DNA from: CAZWKI01 sp964634645
Lineage (GTDB): Bacteria > Patescibacteriota > Patescibacteriia > UBA1558 > S5-K13
Direction: 5' to 3'
DNA: 18,483 bases
Assembly (NCBI GenBank): GCA_964634645.1
Contig: CAZWKI010000020.1
Location: 1-18,483, forward strand
The position numbers and the translations under genes were made by a program. The notes under the pieces were generated by a model. The model was given only the letters and a program-made list of their open reading frames with translations, was not told the DNA's origin and ran no database searches. Positions 6,890 through 13,758 of the stretch are shown piece after piece (position 1 is the stretch's first letter; every line of letters starts with the position of its first letter).

Positions 6890-7496
6890 GAAACAAGTTA
6901 TTATTACAGTGCTCATTATTTTATTTATAGTTATTGTCGCGGGATTTATTTTGTATGGGATATCTTTGAAAAAAGAAACAGAAATTGAGCAAAATAAACA
7001 AGAAAATACACAACAAGAACAAATGGGTATGGCAAATCCAGCATCTGTTTATTGCGTAGAAGCTGGTGGAAAATTAGAAATGAGAACAGGTGAAGACGGT
7101 GGAGTTATTGGATATTGTGTATTTGAAGATGGAAGTGAATGCGAGGAATGGGCATTTTTTCGTAAAGAATGTGAAAAAGGACAAGCAAAAATTGACATAG
7201 AGAGTGATACAAAACTTATTGCCGAGGCACTTGTAAAAAAAGACAAGATTGATTTGTCAGAAGTAAAAGTAAAAATAATAAAAGATACTGGAGAATTTGC
7301 AAGTGGCTCGATTTTGCCGCTCGTTGAGGGGATTGGTGGGGCATATTTTTTTGCTGCAAAAGTAGATGATAATTGGAATATAGTCGCCTCTGGAAATGGA
7401 ATTATTACGTGTAAATCTCTTGAATTATTTCCCAATTTTCCATCCAGCATGATTCCACAATGTGTTAATGATGATGGAGAAATAGAGGAGAGATAA
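6861..7496 (+). CDS. Membrane-anchored DUF333 protein
   Basis: The 211-residue product has one N-terminal transmembrane segment (about residues 12-33) with a short basic cytoplasmic tail, then an Asn/Gln/Glu-rich linker (37-55). A DUF333 module follows at about 55-105: ANPASVYCVEAGGKLEMR, a GYCVFEDGSECEEWAFFRKEC stretch read in two overlapping parts, with Cys65, Cys86, Cys94 and Cys104 that could form two disulfides outside the cell. DUF333 proteins have been labelled putative hemolysins without solid proof. The C-terminal half (110-211) is a second domain of unknown function ending in a cysteine pair (ITCKS, PQCVN). The protein probably faces the exterior. It may be co-transcribed with the Nudix gene 81 nt upstream, and it ends in a clear terminator. 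Confidence 0.8.
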   Translation: MEEQKLSNGLKQVIITVLIILFIVIVAGFILYGISLKKETEIEQNKQENTQQEQMGMANPASVYCVEAGGKLEMRTGEDGGVIGYCVFEDGSECEEWAFFRKECEKGQAKIDIESDTKLIAEALVKKDKIDLSEVKVKIIKDTGEFASGSILPLVEGIGGAYFFAAKVDDNWNIVASGNGIITCKSLELFPNFPSSMIPQCVNDDGEIEER

Positions 7497-7550
7497 ATAA
7501 AACTTAAAATAAAAAGAAGCCATATTTTTCATAGCTCCAATTTATTCTAC

Positions 7551-7577
7551 AAGCATTATATTTTTATAATGCTTTTT
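7551..7577 (+). terminator. Intrinsic terminator of the 2259-7496 gene run
   Basis: AAGCATTATA 7551-7560 and TATAATGCTT 7565-7574 form a perfect 10-bp stem with a TTTT loop, followed by further T residues. It lies 54 nt after the DUF333 stop. Confidence 0.75.
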
Positions 7578-7593
7578 AAATTGATTGATTTGT

Positions 7594-7875
7594 TCAAGGT
7601 TTGAAACTGTTGTAATAGTAATTTTTTTCTTTTTGTGAGCAGTAACGAATTACAAGTCGATCACAATCATGTTTTAGCATGGGGATCGACGTTGCTATTG
7701 ATAAAATCTGATTTGCTATTGATCCAGGTTTTTTTGGCTTTCTAATTTGAACGTCTTCTCTGGTCAAAAATAATTTAGATCCGTAACTATTCAGATATAG
7801 CTCTATAGCCAACAACTTCAGTTCTTGGCATATAAAATTTGCTCTTGTGCGAATTTGCTCCTTTCTGGTAATCAT
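7594..7875 (-). CDS. Small protein of unknown function
   Basis: A 93-residue basic, helical-looking protein that I do not recognise. I place the start at ATG 7873-7875 (MITRKEQIRT), because GGGAGG lies at the correct distance just before it; an in-frame ATG at 7885-7887 overlaps that ribosome site and is less likely. The second half (FLTREDVQIRKPKKPG, then IANQILSIATSIPML, then DRLVIRYCSQKEKNYYYN) has the look of a helix-turn-helix followed by a wing, but this is only an impression. It ends in TGA, unlike the TAA of nearly all neighbours. A consensus promoter lies at 7932-7960. Base composition of its body (up to 38% GC in 7681-7740) is above the surroundings. It is isolated on the minus strand between two plus-strand genes. 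Confidence 0.6.
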   Translation of the reverse strand: MITRKEQIRTRANFICQELKLLAIELYLNSYGSKLFLTREDVQIRKPKKPGSIANQILSIATSIPMLKHDCDRLVIRYCSQKEKNYYYNSFKP

Positions 7876-7931
7876 TTTTCCTCCCATTTTCTCTCGAGGC
7901 TCAAGTCCTCTAAAGAGATTTAGAACAAATC

Positions 7932-7960
7932 ATATTATCATATATAATCAATTTTGTCAA
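7932..7960 (-). promoter_or_regulatory. Consensus promoter for the small gene at 7875
   Basis: On the minus strand TTGACA (7955-7960), a 17-nt spacer and TAATAT (7932-7937). The transcript would have a leader of about 50 nt containing several short self-complementary words (CTCTTTAGAG, CTCGAG) before GGGAGG. Confidence 0.8.
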
Positions 7961-8032
7961 TGTAGTTATTTTAAAGCATAAATCGTTGATATTTTTTATG
8001 TTTTTGTTTGTATTTTTATATATTGACAATAT

Positions 8033-8061
8033 TATACTGATATGGTAACATTATTTTGACT
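8033..8061 (+). promoter_or_regulatory. Possible promoter for the secreted-protein gene
   Basis: A perfect TTGACA at 8033-8038 is followed after 17 nt by TAACAT (4 of 6 to the -10 consensus). It would give a leader of about 130 nt. The weak -10 makes this tentative. Confidence 0.45.
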
Positions 8062-8200
8062 GTTTTCAATAAGTATTGCAGAAAATTTTATTTAGTAGTA
8101 TAGTGTAATTAGTTAATAGCGAATTTTAAAATATAATTTATTTATATTGAAAATTTGTTTTATATATAATTTGATCAAAGAATCTTAAAGTTAAAAAACT

Positions 8201-8971
8201 ATGAAAAAAACATTGTATTTATTAATAGTTTCTATTTTGTTTTTAGGTAATATGGGTTTTGCATCTGCTGATCCTATTACTCATGGAACTATTGATGGAA
8301 TAACTGAAATTGATATTCCAATGGAAGAGGTTCCAGAACTATGTGTTCCAGCTGATTATACATATGGTGATTGGAATACTTGTTTACCAAACAATACACA
8401 AACCAGAACATATACCAAGATTAATAGTCGTTGTTTGGGTGGATTTATTCCAACATTAACACAGGCCTGTACTTATACTTCTCCAACAATTCCTAACGGT
8501 AATACGGGTGGAGGTGGTGGGGGATATCCATTTTGGTTATTTCAAACTGTAACAAACCCCGTTGTGCCACAAGTATTGGGTGAAAAAATTTCATTTACAG
8601 ACGGTAGATGGGTAAAAACAAGTGATAGTAAAACTGTATATTTTGTAGATAGTGACAATGTAAGACATGCATATCCAAATCAAAATATATGGAAATCATA
8701 TTTTGGAAATGACTTTTCATTTGTTGAAATAATAACAAAAGAAGAATTAGCATCTTATCCATTAGATAGAAATGTTTCATATAAAGCTGGTGCAATGTTT
8801 AAAATATCTAGCATTCCAAAAGTATATAGAGTCGGAGAAGATAGATTAATCCAGTGGATTAAAACAGAAGACACTGCAAAAAGATTACATGGAGATAATT
8901 GGAATAAGTTAGTTCAAGATTTACCAGATGGATTTTTTGGTGATTATGTTATAGGAGAGGATTTGGAATAA
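8201..8971 (+). CDS. Secreted protein with cysteine module and paired C-terminal repeat
   Basis: A 256-residue exported protein. The signal peptide is clear: KK, a hydrophobic core to residue 20, and cleavage expected after ASA (residues 21-23). Residues 45-92 form a small cysteine module with YGDWNTC and TQTRTY, resembling a thrombospondin type 1-like fragment. A Gly-rich hinge (98-110) leads to the C-terminal part (130-256), where two units of about 55 residues can be aligned: VKTSDSKTVYFV..RHAYP..WKSYFG and FKISSIPKVYRV..IQWIK..AKRLHGDNW. Proteins with this C-terminal pair are, from general knowledge, widespread in Parcubacteria and probably located on the cell surface; the role (adhesion, wall anchoring) is unproven. 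It starts at ATG 8201 without SD and ends at a 16-bp perfect terminator. Confidence 0.8.
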   Translation: MKKTLYLLIVSILFLGNMGFASADPITHGTIDGITEIDIPMEEVPELCVPADYTYGDWNTCLPNNTQTRTYTKINSRCLGGFIPTLTQACTYTSPTIPNGNTGGGGGGYPFWLFQTVTNPVVPQVLGEKISFTDGRWVKTSDSKTVYFVDSDNVRHAYPNQNIWKSYFGNDFSFVEIITKEELASYPLDRNVSYKAGAMFKISSIPKVYRVGEDRLIQWIKTEDTAKRLHGDNWNKLVQDLPDGFFGDYVIGEDLE

Positions 8972-8997
8972 GTAAAACTTAATAAGATTTATCTTTT

Positions 8998-9032
8998 AAA
9001 TAGTAAAAACCCCAGTGGGGTTTTTACTATTT
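8998..9032. terminator. 16-bp perfect bidirectional terminator
   Basis: AAATAGTAAAAACCCC (8998-9013) and its exact reverse complement (9017-9032) surround an AGT loop. A and T runs flank the GC core on both sides, so it can work in either direction. It separates the secreted-protein gene from the rplJ promoter. Confidence 0.92.
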
Positions 9033-9058
9033 AAAAATGTTTAAGTTTAATTTACATA

Positions 9059-9086
9059 TTGACATAATTTATATATTTGCTATACT
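9059..9086 (+). promoter_or_regulatory. rplJ-rplL promoter
   Basis: TTGACA 9059-9064, a 16-nt spacer and TATACT 9081-9086. Transcription would begin near 9093, just before the L10 leader element, leaving an untranslated leader of about 220 nt. Confidence 0.85.
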
Positions 9087-9095
9087 TATCTCATA

Positions 9096-9200
9096 TTCCA
9101 CAGACAGCGAGTGTCCTTCGACTAGCTCAGGACTTAATCTCTCGCCTAGGACTTAAGGCTATTTATAAGCTATTATTTCTGTGGAAACACAGATTTTTTT
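9096..9200 (+). promoter_or_regulatory. Ribosomal protein L10 leader with attenuator hairpin
   Basis: The leader carries the L10-binding signature AGACAGCGAG (9102-9111) and the opposing CTCGCCTAGG (9141-9150); GCGAG/CTCGC form the stem beside the AGACA internal loop, as in known L10(L12)4-binding leaders upstream of rplJL. The apical part is a hairpin GTCCT 9113-9117 / AGGAC 9129-9133. An outer stem TTCCACAGA 9096-9104 pairs with TCTGTGGAA 9178-9186. The same right arm forms a terminator-like hairpin with downstream bases: TCTGTG 9178-9183, GAAA loop, CACAGA 9188-9193, followed by T7. The two folds exclude each other, which is the layout expected for feedback attenuation by L10. Confidence 0.8.
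9178..9200 (+). terminator. Attenuator terminator in the rplJ leader
   Basis: A 6-bp stem (TCTGTG/CACAGA) with a stable GAAA tetraloop, followed by seven T residues (9194-9200). It sits 115 nt before the rplJ start and competes with the leader's closing stem. Confidence 0.7.
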
Positions 9201-9208
9201 GTATACGA

Positions 9209-9311
9209 ATAATACGATGCTAATATACTAATTATACTAATAATACAAATAATACTAATAAATTATTTATAAAAAGGTGCTGACAGCTGATTGCTGAAAG
9301 CCGATAGCTAA
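9209..9311 (+). repeat. Repeat-word leader of rplJ (TACTAAT and AGCTGAAAGC types)
   Basis: 9209-9262 repeats AATACTAAT-like words and shares 9215-9233 with 4602-4620. 9279-9311 changes to the words GCTGACAGCTGATTGCTGAAAGC and CGATAGCT, which recur in altered form before rplL at 9840-9906. There is no SD before the rplJ ATG. Confidence 0.7.
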
Positions 9312-9315
9312 TAAT

Positions 9316-9834
9316 ATGGCAAAGACAAAATTACAAAAACAAGAAGCAGTAAGAGATATAGAACACAAATTCAAAGATTCAAAGCTCGTTGTTCTTACTT
9401 CTTATGAAAAGATGCCAGTAAGTGATATATCAGAAGTCAGAAAAGCTCTTAACAAAGAAAATGTTTCTTTTTTGACTGTGAAAAAAACATTATTAAAGAA
9501 AACACTAGCTGATAAAGTTAATCAAGAAGATATTTTGATAAATGGAAATCTTTCTCTTGCCTTTGGACAAGATGAAGTTTCTGCAGCAAAAGTTATTGCT
9601 AAATTTTCAAAAAATTATGAAAATTTGAAAATACTTGGTGGTTGGATTGAAAAAAATTTCGTAGGAAAAGAAAAAATAGAAGCATTATCAAAACTTTTAA
9701 GCAAAGAAGAACTTCTTGCAAAATTATTAGGAACAATGAAGAATCCTATTACAGGATTTGTAAATGTTTTAAGTGGTAATACAAGAGGACTTGTAAATGT
9801 CTTAAATGCAATAAAGAATCAAAAAACTAATTAA
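9316..9834 (+). CDS. rplJ: 50S ribosomal protein L10
   Basis: L10 forms the base of the ribosomal stalk: it binds 23S rRNA at the GTPase centre and carries L7/L12 dimers on its C-terminal helix. The 172-residue product is full length. The N-terminal domain starts MAKTKLQKQEAVRDI and includes SKLVVLTSYEKM, VKKTLLKKTL and the LAFGQDEVSAAKVIAKF strand-helix. The C-terminal part has LGGWIEKNFVGKEKIEALSKL, KEELLAKLLGTMKNPITGFVNVL, then the helix that would hold L12. It forms a two-gene unit with rplL, with its own promoter and L10 leader; rplK, rplA and rpoBC, frequent neighbours elsewhere, are absent here. No SD is seen at ATG 9316. Confidence 0.97.
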   Translation: MAKTKLQKQEAVRDIEHKFKDSKLVVLTSYEKMPVSDISEVRKALNKENVSFLTVKKTLLKKTLADKVNQEDILINGNLSLAFGQDEVSAAKVIAKFSKNYENLKILGGWIEKNFVGKEKIEALSKLLSKEELLAKLLGTMKNPITGFVNVLSGNTRGLVNVLNAIKNQKTN

Positions 9835-9839
9835 TTAAA

Positions 9840-9907
9840 TAGCTATCAGCCATCAGCTATCAGCCATCATGAGCTGAAAGCTAAAAGCTGAAAGCCGAAA
9901 GCTAAAT
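9840..9907 (+). repeat. Repeat-word spacer between rplJ and rplL
   Basis: The 75-nt spacer is built almost wholly of two words: AGCTATCAGCCATC repeated twice (9840 onward), then AGCTGAAAGCTAAA and AGCTGAAAGCCGAA (9871-9904). The first set is roughly the reverse complement of the second, so a long imperfect hairpin can form before the rplL start. No SD is present. Confidence 0.75.
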
Positions 9908-9909
9908 AT

Positions 9910-10314
9910 ATGACAGAAGAAAAAAAAGAAGTAAAAATACCAGCAAAGTTTAAAAGCATTGTTGAAGAAGTAGAAAAAATGTCAGTACTAGATCTTTCAG
10001 AATTAGTATCAATTTTGGAAGAAAAATTTGGAGTAAGTTCAGCCGCTCCAATGATGATGGGTGCTATGCCAGGCGCAGCTCCAGCTGAAGCAGCAGAAGA
10101 AAAAACATCATTTGATGTAGAGCTTCTTGATGCAGGAGCAAACAAAATCAGCGTAATTAAGGTAATAAGAGAGCTTACCCAACTTGGCCTTAAAGAGGCA
10201 AAAGATGTTGCTGACGGAGCACCAAAAATGGTAGTTGAAGGGGTTGATAAAGCAAAGGCAGAAGACGCAAAAAAGAAACTAGAAGAAGCTGGTGGAAAAG
10301 TAGCAATCAAATAA
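9910..10314 (+). CDS. rplL: 50S ribosomal protein L7/L12
   Basis: L7/L12 is the multi-copy stalk protein that recruits and stimulates translational GTPases. The 134-residue product has the N-terminal dimerisation helices with MSVLDLSELVSILEEKFGV (residues about 21-39), a Met/Ala/Pro hinge (MMMGAMPGAAPAEAAEE), and the conserved C-terminal domain KTSFDVELL, KISVIKVIRE, LGLKEAKDVADGAPK and DAKKKLEEAGGKVAIK. It is slightly longer than E. coli L7/L12 because of an extended start (TEEKKEVKIPAKFKS). It lies 75 nt after rplJ and ends at a strong terminator. Coding composition is GC-richer than neighbours, as expected of a highly expressed gene. Confidence 0.98.
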   Translation: MTEEKKEVKIPAKFKSIVEEVEKMSVLDLSELVSILEEKFGVSSAAPMMMGAMPGAAPAEAAEEKTSFDVELLDAGANKISVIKVIRELTQLGLKEAKDVADGAPKMVVEGVDKAKAEDAKKKLEEAGGKVAIK

Positions 10315-10327
10315 TTTTGTATTTTTA

Positions 10328-10362
10328 AAACCCTGCAGATGTTTAATCTGCAGGGTTTTTTG
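10328..10362 (+). terminator. rplL terminator
   Basis: AAACCCTGCAGAT 10328-10340 and ATCTGCAGGGTTT 10346-10358 form a 13-bp perfect stem with loop GTTTA, followed by TTT. It ends just before the stop of the convergent gene. Confidence 0.92.
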
Positions 10363-10369
10363 ATTTGTG

Positions 10370-12664
10370 CTATTTAACTTCTATTATTTTGTTCTCGGAT
10401 TGAATATATATTGTTTTCGAAGCGCCATCAAATACAAAATCATCCAACTTGTTTAATGTAGGAAAATAATGCTGCTTTATAAGTTCTCCACTTTTATTTA
10501 TTACCACAATTCTTTTTGTTTGAGAATCTAATAAGTAAATTTCTTTTATTGTATTGTCTGTATAAATTTTGTTGATGTTGTTTATGGTTGGATTTATTTC
10601 TTGCAGTGTAAATGGTTTCAATTTTCCAGTATACAAGGTTGTTATTGTTCCTCCGCTATTTCCAAGATATATTGTACTGTCTATTGTAATACTTAGTGCA
10701 TTTTTTATATCGCTATTATCAGTTATCCAGGCTTCGCCTTTTGAAAAATTATTTCCAGATGGGGAGTGTTTGTAGATTTGATTATTTTCTGTATCTAATA
10801 TATATATTCTATCATTATAGAAAGCCATGTCTTTTGATGATTTGAAGTTTGGGTGATATGTGATTTCTACTTTTGAAATAGATTTTGCATCTATATCGAT
10901 CTTTGCTAGTTTGTTATCCGTATCAATTCCATAGATGAAATTTTTGTTTTTTGCATAAGTTTTTAGGCCCGCATAAGCTCCTTCTATTCCAAATTGTTCA
11001 GATTGTTTTGAATTTATATCAATTTTTGTTATTTCATTTGAATTTTGTCCCAATGCTATAATATAGTTGTTGTGTTTAAATATTTTTTCAGGATAAAAAT
11101 TTATTTCTGCTATTATATTAGGATTTTTTATTGAATCTATATTCCAAATTTTATTTAACATTTCCGTGAAACTATCTAAAATTTCTTGATATTTCTGTTT
11201 TTGCTCATTTGTTTTTTGAGGCAATTCATTTATAAGATCTGAAATTTCTTTTAATTTTTCTTTTGCAAGTTTTTCATCTTTATAAATAGAAATCATATCA
11301 TACTCTGTCTTTTTTTCTGTAATCGTATTTAATAATTCCGTGTATTTTTCTTTTTCTTGTTTTTGAGTTTTGAGATATTTTGTTATGAATATACTTGACA
11401 CAAAAGCAATAAGTAAAATAGCAGCAATTATCAATATTGTTTTGTTTCTATTACCCTTTTTTGATTTTAATTGACCTTCAATTCCGCTAATGGGCATTTG
11501 TGTAAATGTTTTTTTCTTTTTAAATAAGGTTTTTATTAATTGATTAATAAAAATAAATGGATAAGATATTATTTTTGATGTAATGCTTAAAAAATCCTTA
11601 AAAATAGTATTTGTTTTTTTTGCTTTTAATAATTGACTTGTTTTTAGTGTATTTTCTTTTGGGATTGTTTCTTCTTTTGATAATTCGCTTTTTCCTTTTT
11701 GTAGAATATCTTTTGTTTTTTGTTGGATATTTAATAAATTATCAAGAGATTCTTTTGAAGATGAATAATTATAGCTTTCTTTTGGCGCTACGGTTTCTAT
11801 GATAGGAATTTGTTCCTGAATAATTTCTTTTTCTTTATCTATTATCAATTCGCCTTCTTCTTCTATTTGATTGTCATTATCGTTTTTTTCTAGTTTGTTT
11901 GCGTCTTCATCAATATCAACTTTTATATTTTTTGGATTAAGGTCTGGCATCATTTCAATGGGAATTTCAACAGATTTTTCTTCCACATTGATTTTTGATA
12001 GAGGAGATAATTTAACAGATACAAGACAAAAATTTCTGTTTTTTACTTTGAATAAATGTTCTTTTAGTTTGATATTTATTCCAGAGGGGTCGTTGTTTAA
12101 TGCTATTTTTTCTATACTATCTTTTTTAATATAATCAAACATTGCATTTGTGGTAAATATAAGCGTTTGATTTGGCTCTATTGTTCCACTTAAAATGTTT
12201 GTAAATATTCTATCTATGGATGGTTTTTCTATGTCATTGTTTTCTAAATAATCAAATATATTTATAAGTTCATCGCTACTAACCACCCAAGCAGAAACAT
12301 CTCCGACAGGAGAAAAGTATGTTTCTTGTCTATATATTATTCCAATAATTGCATTAAATTTTTTTAACCAAGAGTCATTTATTTTTGTAAGTAATGGCAA
12401 ATTTTCATTAACCTCTTCTAATATATTTTCAAGAATAGATTCTTGATCAATAAGCGTTGAATCATAGTATAATTTATCTATTTTTTGAATTAAAAGATTA
12501 CCAAGTTCTTTTGCCTTCTCAGTTTCTTCTGGAAATTCTAAAATTATTATTAATTTTCCCTTATCTTTTTGTTCTTTGTTTGGAGAGCCGGTATAAATAA
12601 AAGCACTATTTGGAAAATTTTTAGAATCTATAAGAAGCTTATTTGTCCTTAAAATATATTTCAT
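10370..12664 (-). CDS. Membrane protein with PP2C-like N-domain and propeller-like C-domain
   Basis: A 764-residue protein with four parts. Residues 1-225 resemble a PP2C-type phosphatase scaffold (IIGIIYRQETYFSPVGDVSAWVV, later LIFTTNAMFDYI), but the metal-binding aspartates of active PP2C (first-strand ED, internal DG) are not evident, so it may be a pseudophosphatase. Residues 226-400 are an acidic, then Ser/Lys-rich disordered linker. One TM helix lies at 409-430 after a basic stretch, so the N-domain should be inside. Residues 431-500 look like a coiled coil rich in Lys/Glu. Residues 510-764 form repeated beta blades (KNFIYGIDTDNKLAKIDID, DRIYILDTENNQIYKH, KEIYLLDSQTKRIVVI), like a beta-propeller outside. 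A sensor linking outside to inside is conceivable. It ends in TAG; no SD. Confidence 0.7.
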   Translation of the reverse strand: MKYILRTNKLLIDSKNFPNSAFIYTGSPNKEQKDKGKLIIILEFPEETEKAKELGNLLIQKIDKLYYDSTLIDQESILENILEEVNENLPLLTKINDSWLKKFNAIIGIIYRQETYFSPVGDVSAWVVSSDELINIFDYLENNDIEKPSIDRIFTNILSGTIEPNQTLIFTTNAMFDYIKKDSIEKIALNNDPSGINIKLKEHLFKVKNRNFCLVSVKLSPLSKINVEEKSVEIPIEMMPDLNPKNIKVDIDEDANKLEKNDNDNQIEEEGELIIDKEKEIIQEQIPIIETVAPKESYNYSSSKESLDNLLNIQQKTKDILQKGKSELSKEETIPKENTLKTSQLLKAKKTNTIFKDFLSITSKIISYPFIFINQLIKTLFKKKKTFTQMPISGIEGQLKSKKGNRNKTILIIAAILLIAFVSSIFITKYLKTQKQEKEKYTELLNTITEKKTEYDMISIYKDEKLAKEKLKEISDLINELPQKTNEQKQKYQEILDSFTEMLNKIWNIDSIKNPNIIAEINFYPEKIFKHNNYIIALGQNSNEITKIDINSKQSEQFGIEGAYAGLKTYAKNKNFIYGIDTDNKLAKIDIDAKSISKVEITYHPNFKSSKDMAFYNDRIYILDTENNQIYKHSPSGNNFSKGEAWITDNSDIKNALSITIDSTIYLGNSGGTITTLYTGKLKPFTLQEINPTINNINKIYTDNTIKEIYLLDSQTKRIVVINKSGELIKQHYFPTLNKLDDFVFDGASKTIYIQSENKIIEVK

Positions 12665-12674
12665 ATCTAAAAAA

Positions 12675-12703
12675 TTGACTTGTATATTAGATAAAAATAT
12701 TAT
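12675..12703 (+). promoter_or_regulatory. Promoter for the wHTH-tsaB-flavoprotein operon
   Basis: TTGACT 12675-12680, a 17-nt spacer and TATTAT 12698-12703. The leader would be about 75 nt. It overlaps the probable -10 of the divergent gene. Confidence 0.65.
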
Positions 12704-12727
12704 ACTATAAATATGATAATTTGGGAA
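12699..12727 (-). promoter_or_regulatory. Possible divergent promoter for the PP2C-like gene
   Basis: On the minus strand a perfect TATAAT (12699-12704) has only a poor -35 (TTCCCA, 12722-12727). It overlaps the plus-strand -10, so the two promoters would interfere. Confidence 0.35.
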
Positions 12728-12784
12728 TAAGGTTTTCTAAATTCAAATTATCAAAATTAAGTAATTATTGTTTAAAATAGATTT

Positions 12785-13351
12785 ATGCTAGAACATTTAT
12801 TTGGTTCAAGAACTAGAACAAAGATATTAAGACTCTTTTTTACAAAAATAGAAGGTAAATTTTTTATTCGTGAAATTGTTAGGATTATTAATGAAAGAAT
12901 TAATTCCGTTAGATTAGAGCTTGAAAACCTAGAAAAAATAGGTTTTATAAAATCAGAAACAGTTGATAATAAAAAATATTATTCACCAAATACAAGATTT
13001 CCACTTTTTAATGAAATGAAAGAGCTTATTATAAAATCTAGATTTTTTTTAGAGAAGGGATATGTAGAAAAGTTTAAAAAAATTTCAAATATAAAATATT
13101 TAGCATTTACGGGTTATTTTGTAGATTTGAAAAATGAAACACTTACAGATGTGTTCATTGTTGGAAATCCCCCAAGAGAAAAAGTTGAAAAAATTGTCAG
13201 TGATATGTCCGGAGAATTTATGGCAGAGCTAAATTATACAATTATGTCGACAGACGAATTTAATTATAGAAGAAACATGACAGACAAGTTTTTATATAAC
13301 GTTTTAAAAAACAAAAAAATAATTGTAATAGACAAAATTGGATTAGAATAA
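12785..13351 (+). CDS. Winged-helix protein with degenerate nucleotidyltransferase domain
   Basis: A 188-residue protein. Residues 1-70 form a winged helix-turn-helix of ArsR-like type: LFGSRTRTKILRLFF, then FFIREIVRIINERINSVRLELENLEKIGFI, then a wing KKYYSPN. Residues 85-188 keep the outline of an MNT-type nucleotidyltransferase domain (IKYLAFTGYF, then TDVFIVG, then ELNYTIMSTDEF), but the GSxxRG and DxD catalytic residues are lost, so it is most likely a non-enzymatic sensor or dimerisation domain. Proteins of this kind recur in Parcubacteria, from general knowledge. It leads an operon: tsaB starts 5 nt after its stop. Since its promoter overlaps that of the PP2C-like gene, autoregulation of both is possible but unproven. 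Confidence 0.7.
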   Translation: MLEHLFGSRTRTKILRLFFTKIEGKFFIREIVRIINERINSVRLELENLEKIGFIKSETVDNKKYYSPNTRFPLFNEMKELIIKSRFFLEKGYVEKFKKISNIKYLAFTGYFVDLKNETLTDVFIVGNPPREKVEKIVSDMSGEFMAELNYTIMSTDEFNYRRNMTDKFLYNVLKNKKIIVIDKIGLE

Positions 13352-13356
13352 TAGCT

Positions 13357-13758
13357 ATGTTTTTATTATATATTAATACAGCAGAAAGAGATTTTTTAAA
13401 ATTCGCTCTTATAAATAAAAAGAGCGAAGTTTTTTTGTTTGAAAAAAATGTTTCAAATAAACAATCAGAAAATACATTATTCCTTTTAGATAAATTTTTA
13501 AAGAAAAACAGAATAAAATTAGCAAAATTAGAAAAAATAATAGTTAATCGCGGGCCAGGATCTTTTACGTCAGTTAGAATTGGTGTTGTTTTGGCTAATA
13601 CATTATCAAATTCACTTAAAATTCCCGTCATTGGCATAGATAATTTTAATCCAGAAAAAAAGAGTGATTATATAAAACTTTTGAATATAGAGTCAAAAGA
13701 GGAATTTGTGAAACCTTTTTATTATAAAGAAGCCAATATTACGCAAGCTAAGTCATAA
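13357..13758 (+). CDS. tsaB: TsaB-like tRNA t6A biosynthesis protein, short form
   Basis: TsaB partners TsaD and TsaE to place threonylcarbamoyl on A37 of ANN-reading tRNAs. The 133-residue product starts with the ASKHA-fold strand FLLYINTAERDFLKFALI and carries the signature RGPGSFTSVRIGVVLAN (residues 65-81), which is diagnostic. Full-size TsaB has about 210-235 residues; here the second ASKHA lobe is largely missing, yet the ending FVKPFYYKEANIT matches the usual C-terminal tail of TsaB, so the loss is internal and not a simple truncation. The frame is intact and ends in TAA, so it is probably functional in a reduced form. It lies between the wHTH gene (5 nt) and the flavoprotein gene (28 nt of repeat words). 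Confidence 0.85.
   Translation: MFLLYINTAERDFLKFALINKKSEVFLFEKNVSNKQSENTLFLLDKFLKKNRIKLAKLEKIIVNRGPGSFTSVRIGVVLANTLSNSLKIPVIGIDNFNPEKKSDYIKLLNIESKEEFVKPFYYKEANITQAKS

Larger units (their letters stand above)
7888..8200. other. Intergenic region between divergent genes (313 nt)
   Basis: It holds the minus-strand promoter at 7932-7960 and a possible plus-strand promoter at 8033-8061. The remaining roughly 140 nt before the ATG at 8201 are AT-rich with no SD, no repeat and no strong hairpin that I can see. Confidence 0.7.

Noticed and set aside
7049..7450. Antisense 133-codon ORF over the DUF333 gene
   Set aside because: A shadow of the plus-strand frame: Ser/Pro-rich low-complexity composition, no ribosome site or promoter.
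7876..7887. Upstream ATG as start of the small minus-strand gene
   Set aside because: It would place GGGAGG inside the coding sequence; the ATG at 7873-7875 has that site at ideal distance.
9840..9907. CRISPR-like repeats between rplJ and rplL
   Set aside because: Words are 7-14 nt, degenerate and contiguous with no spacers; no cas gene nearby.
12785..13351. Active MNT nucleotidyltransferase/antitoxin
   Set aside because: The GSxxRG and DxD residues needed for activity are absent and no HEPN partner gene is adjacent.
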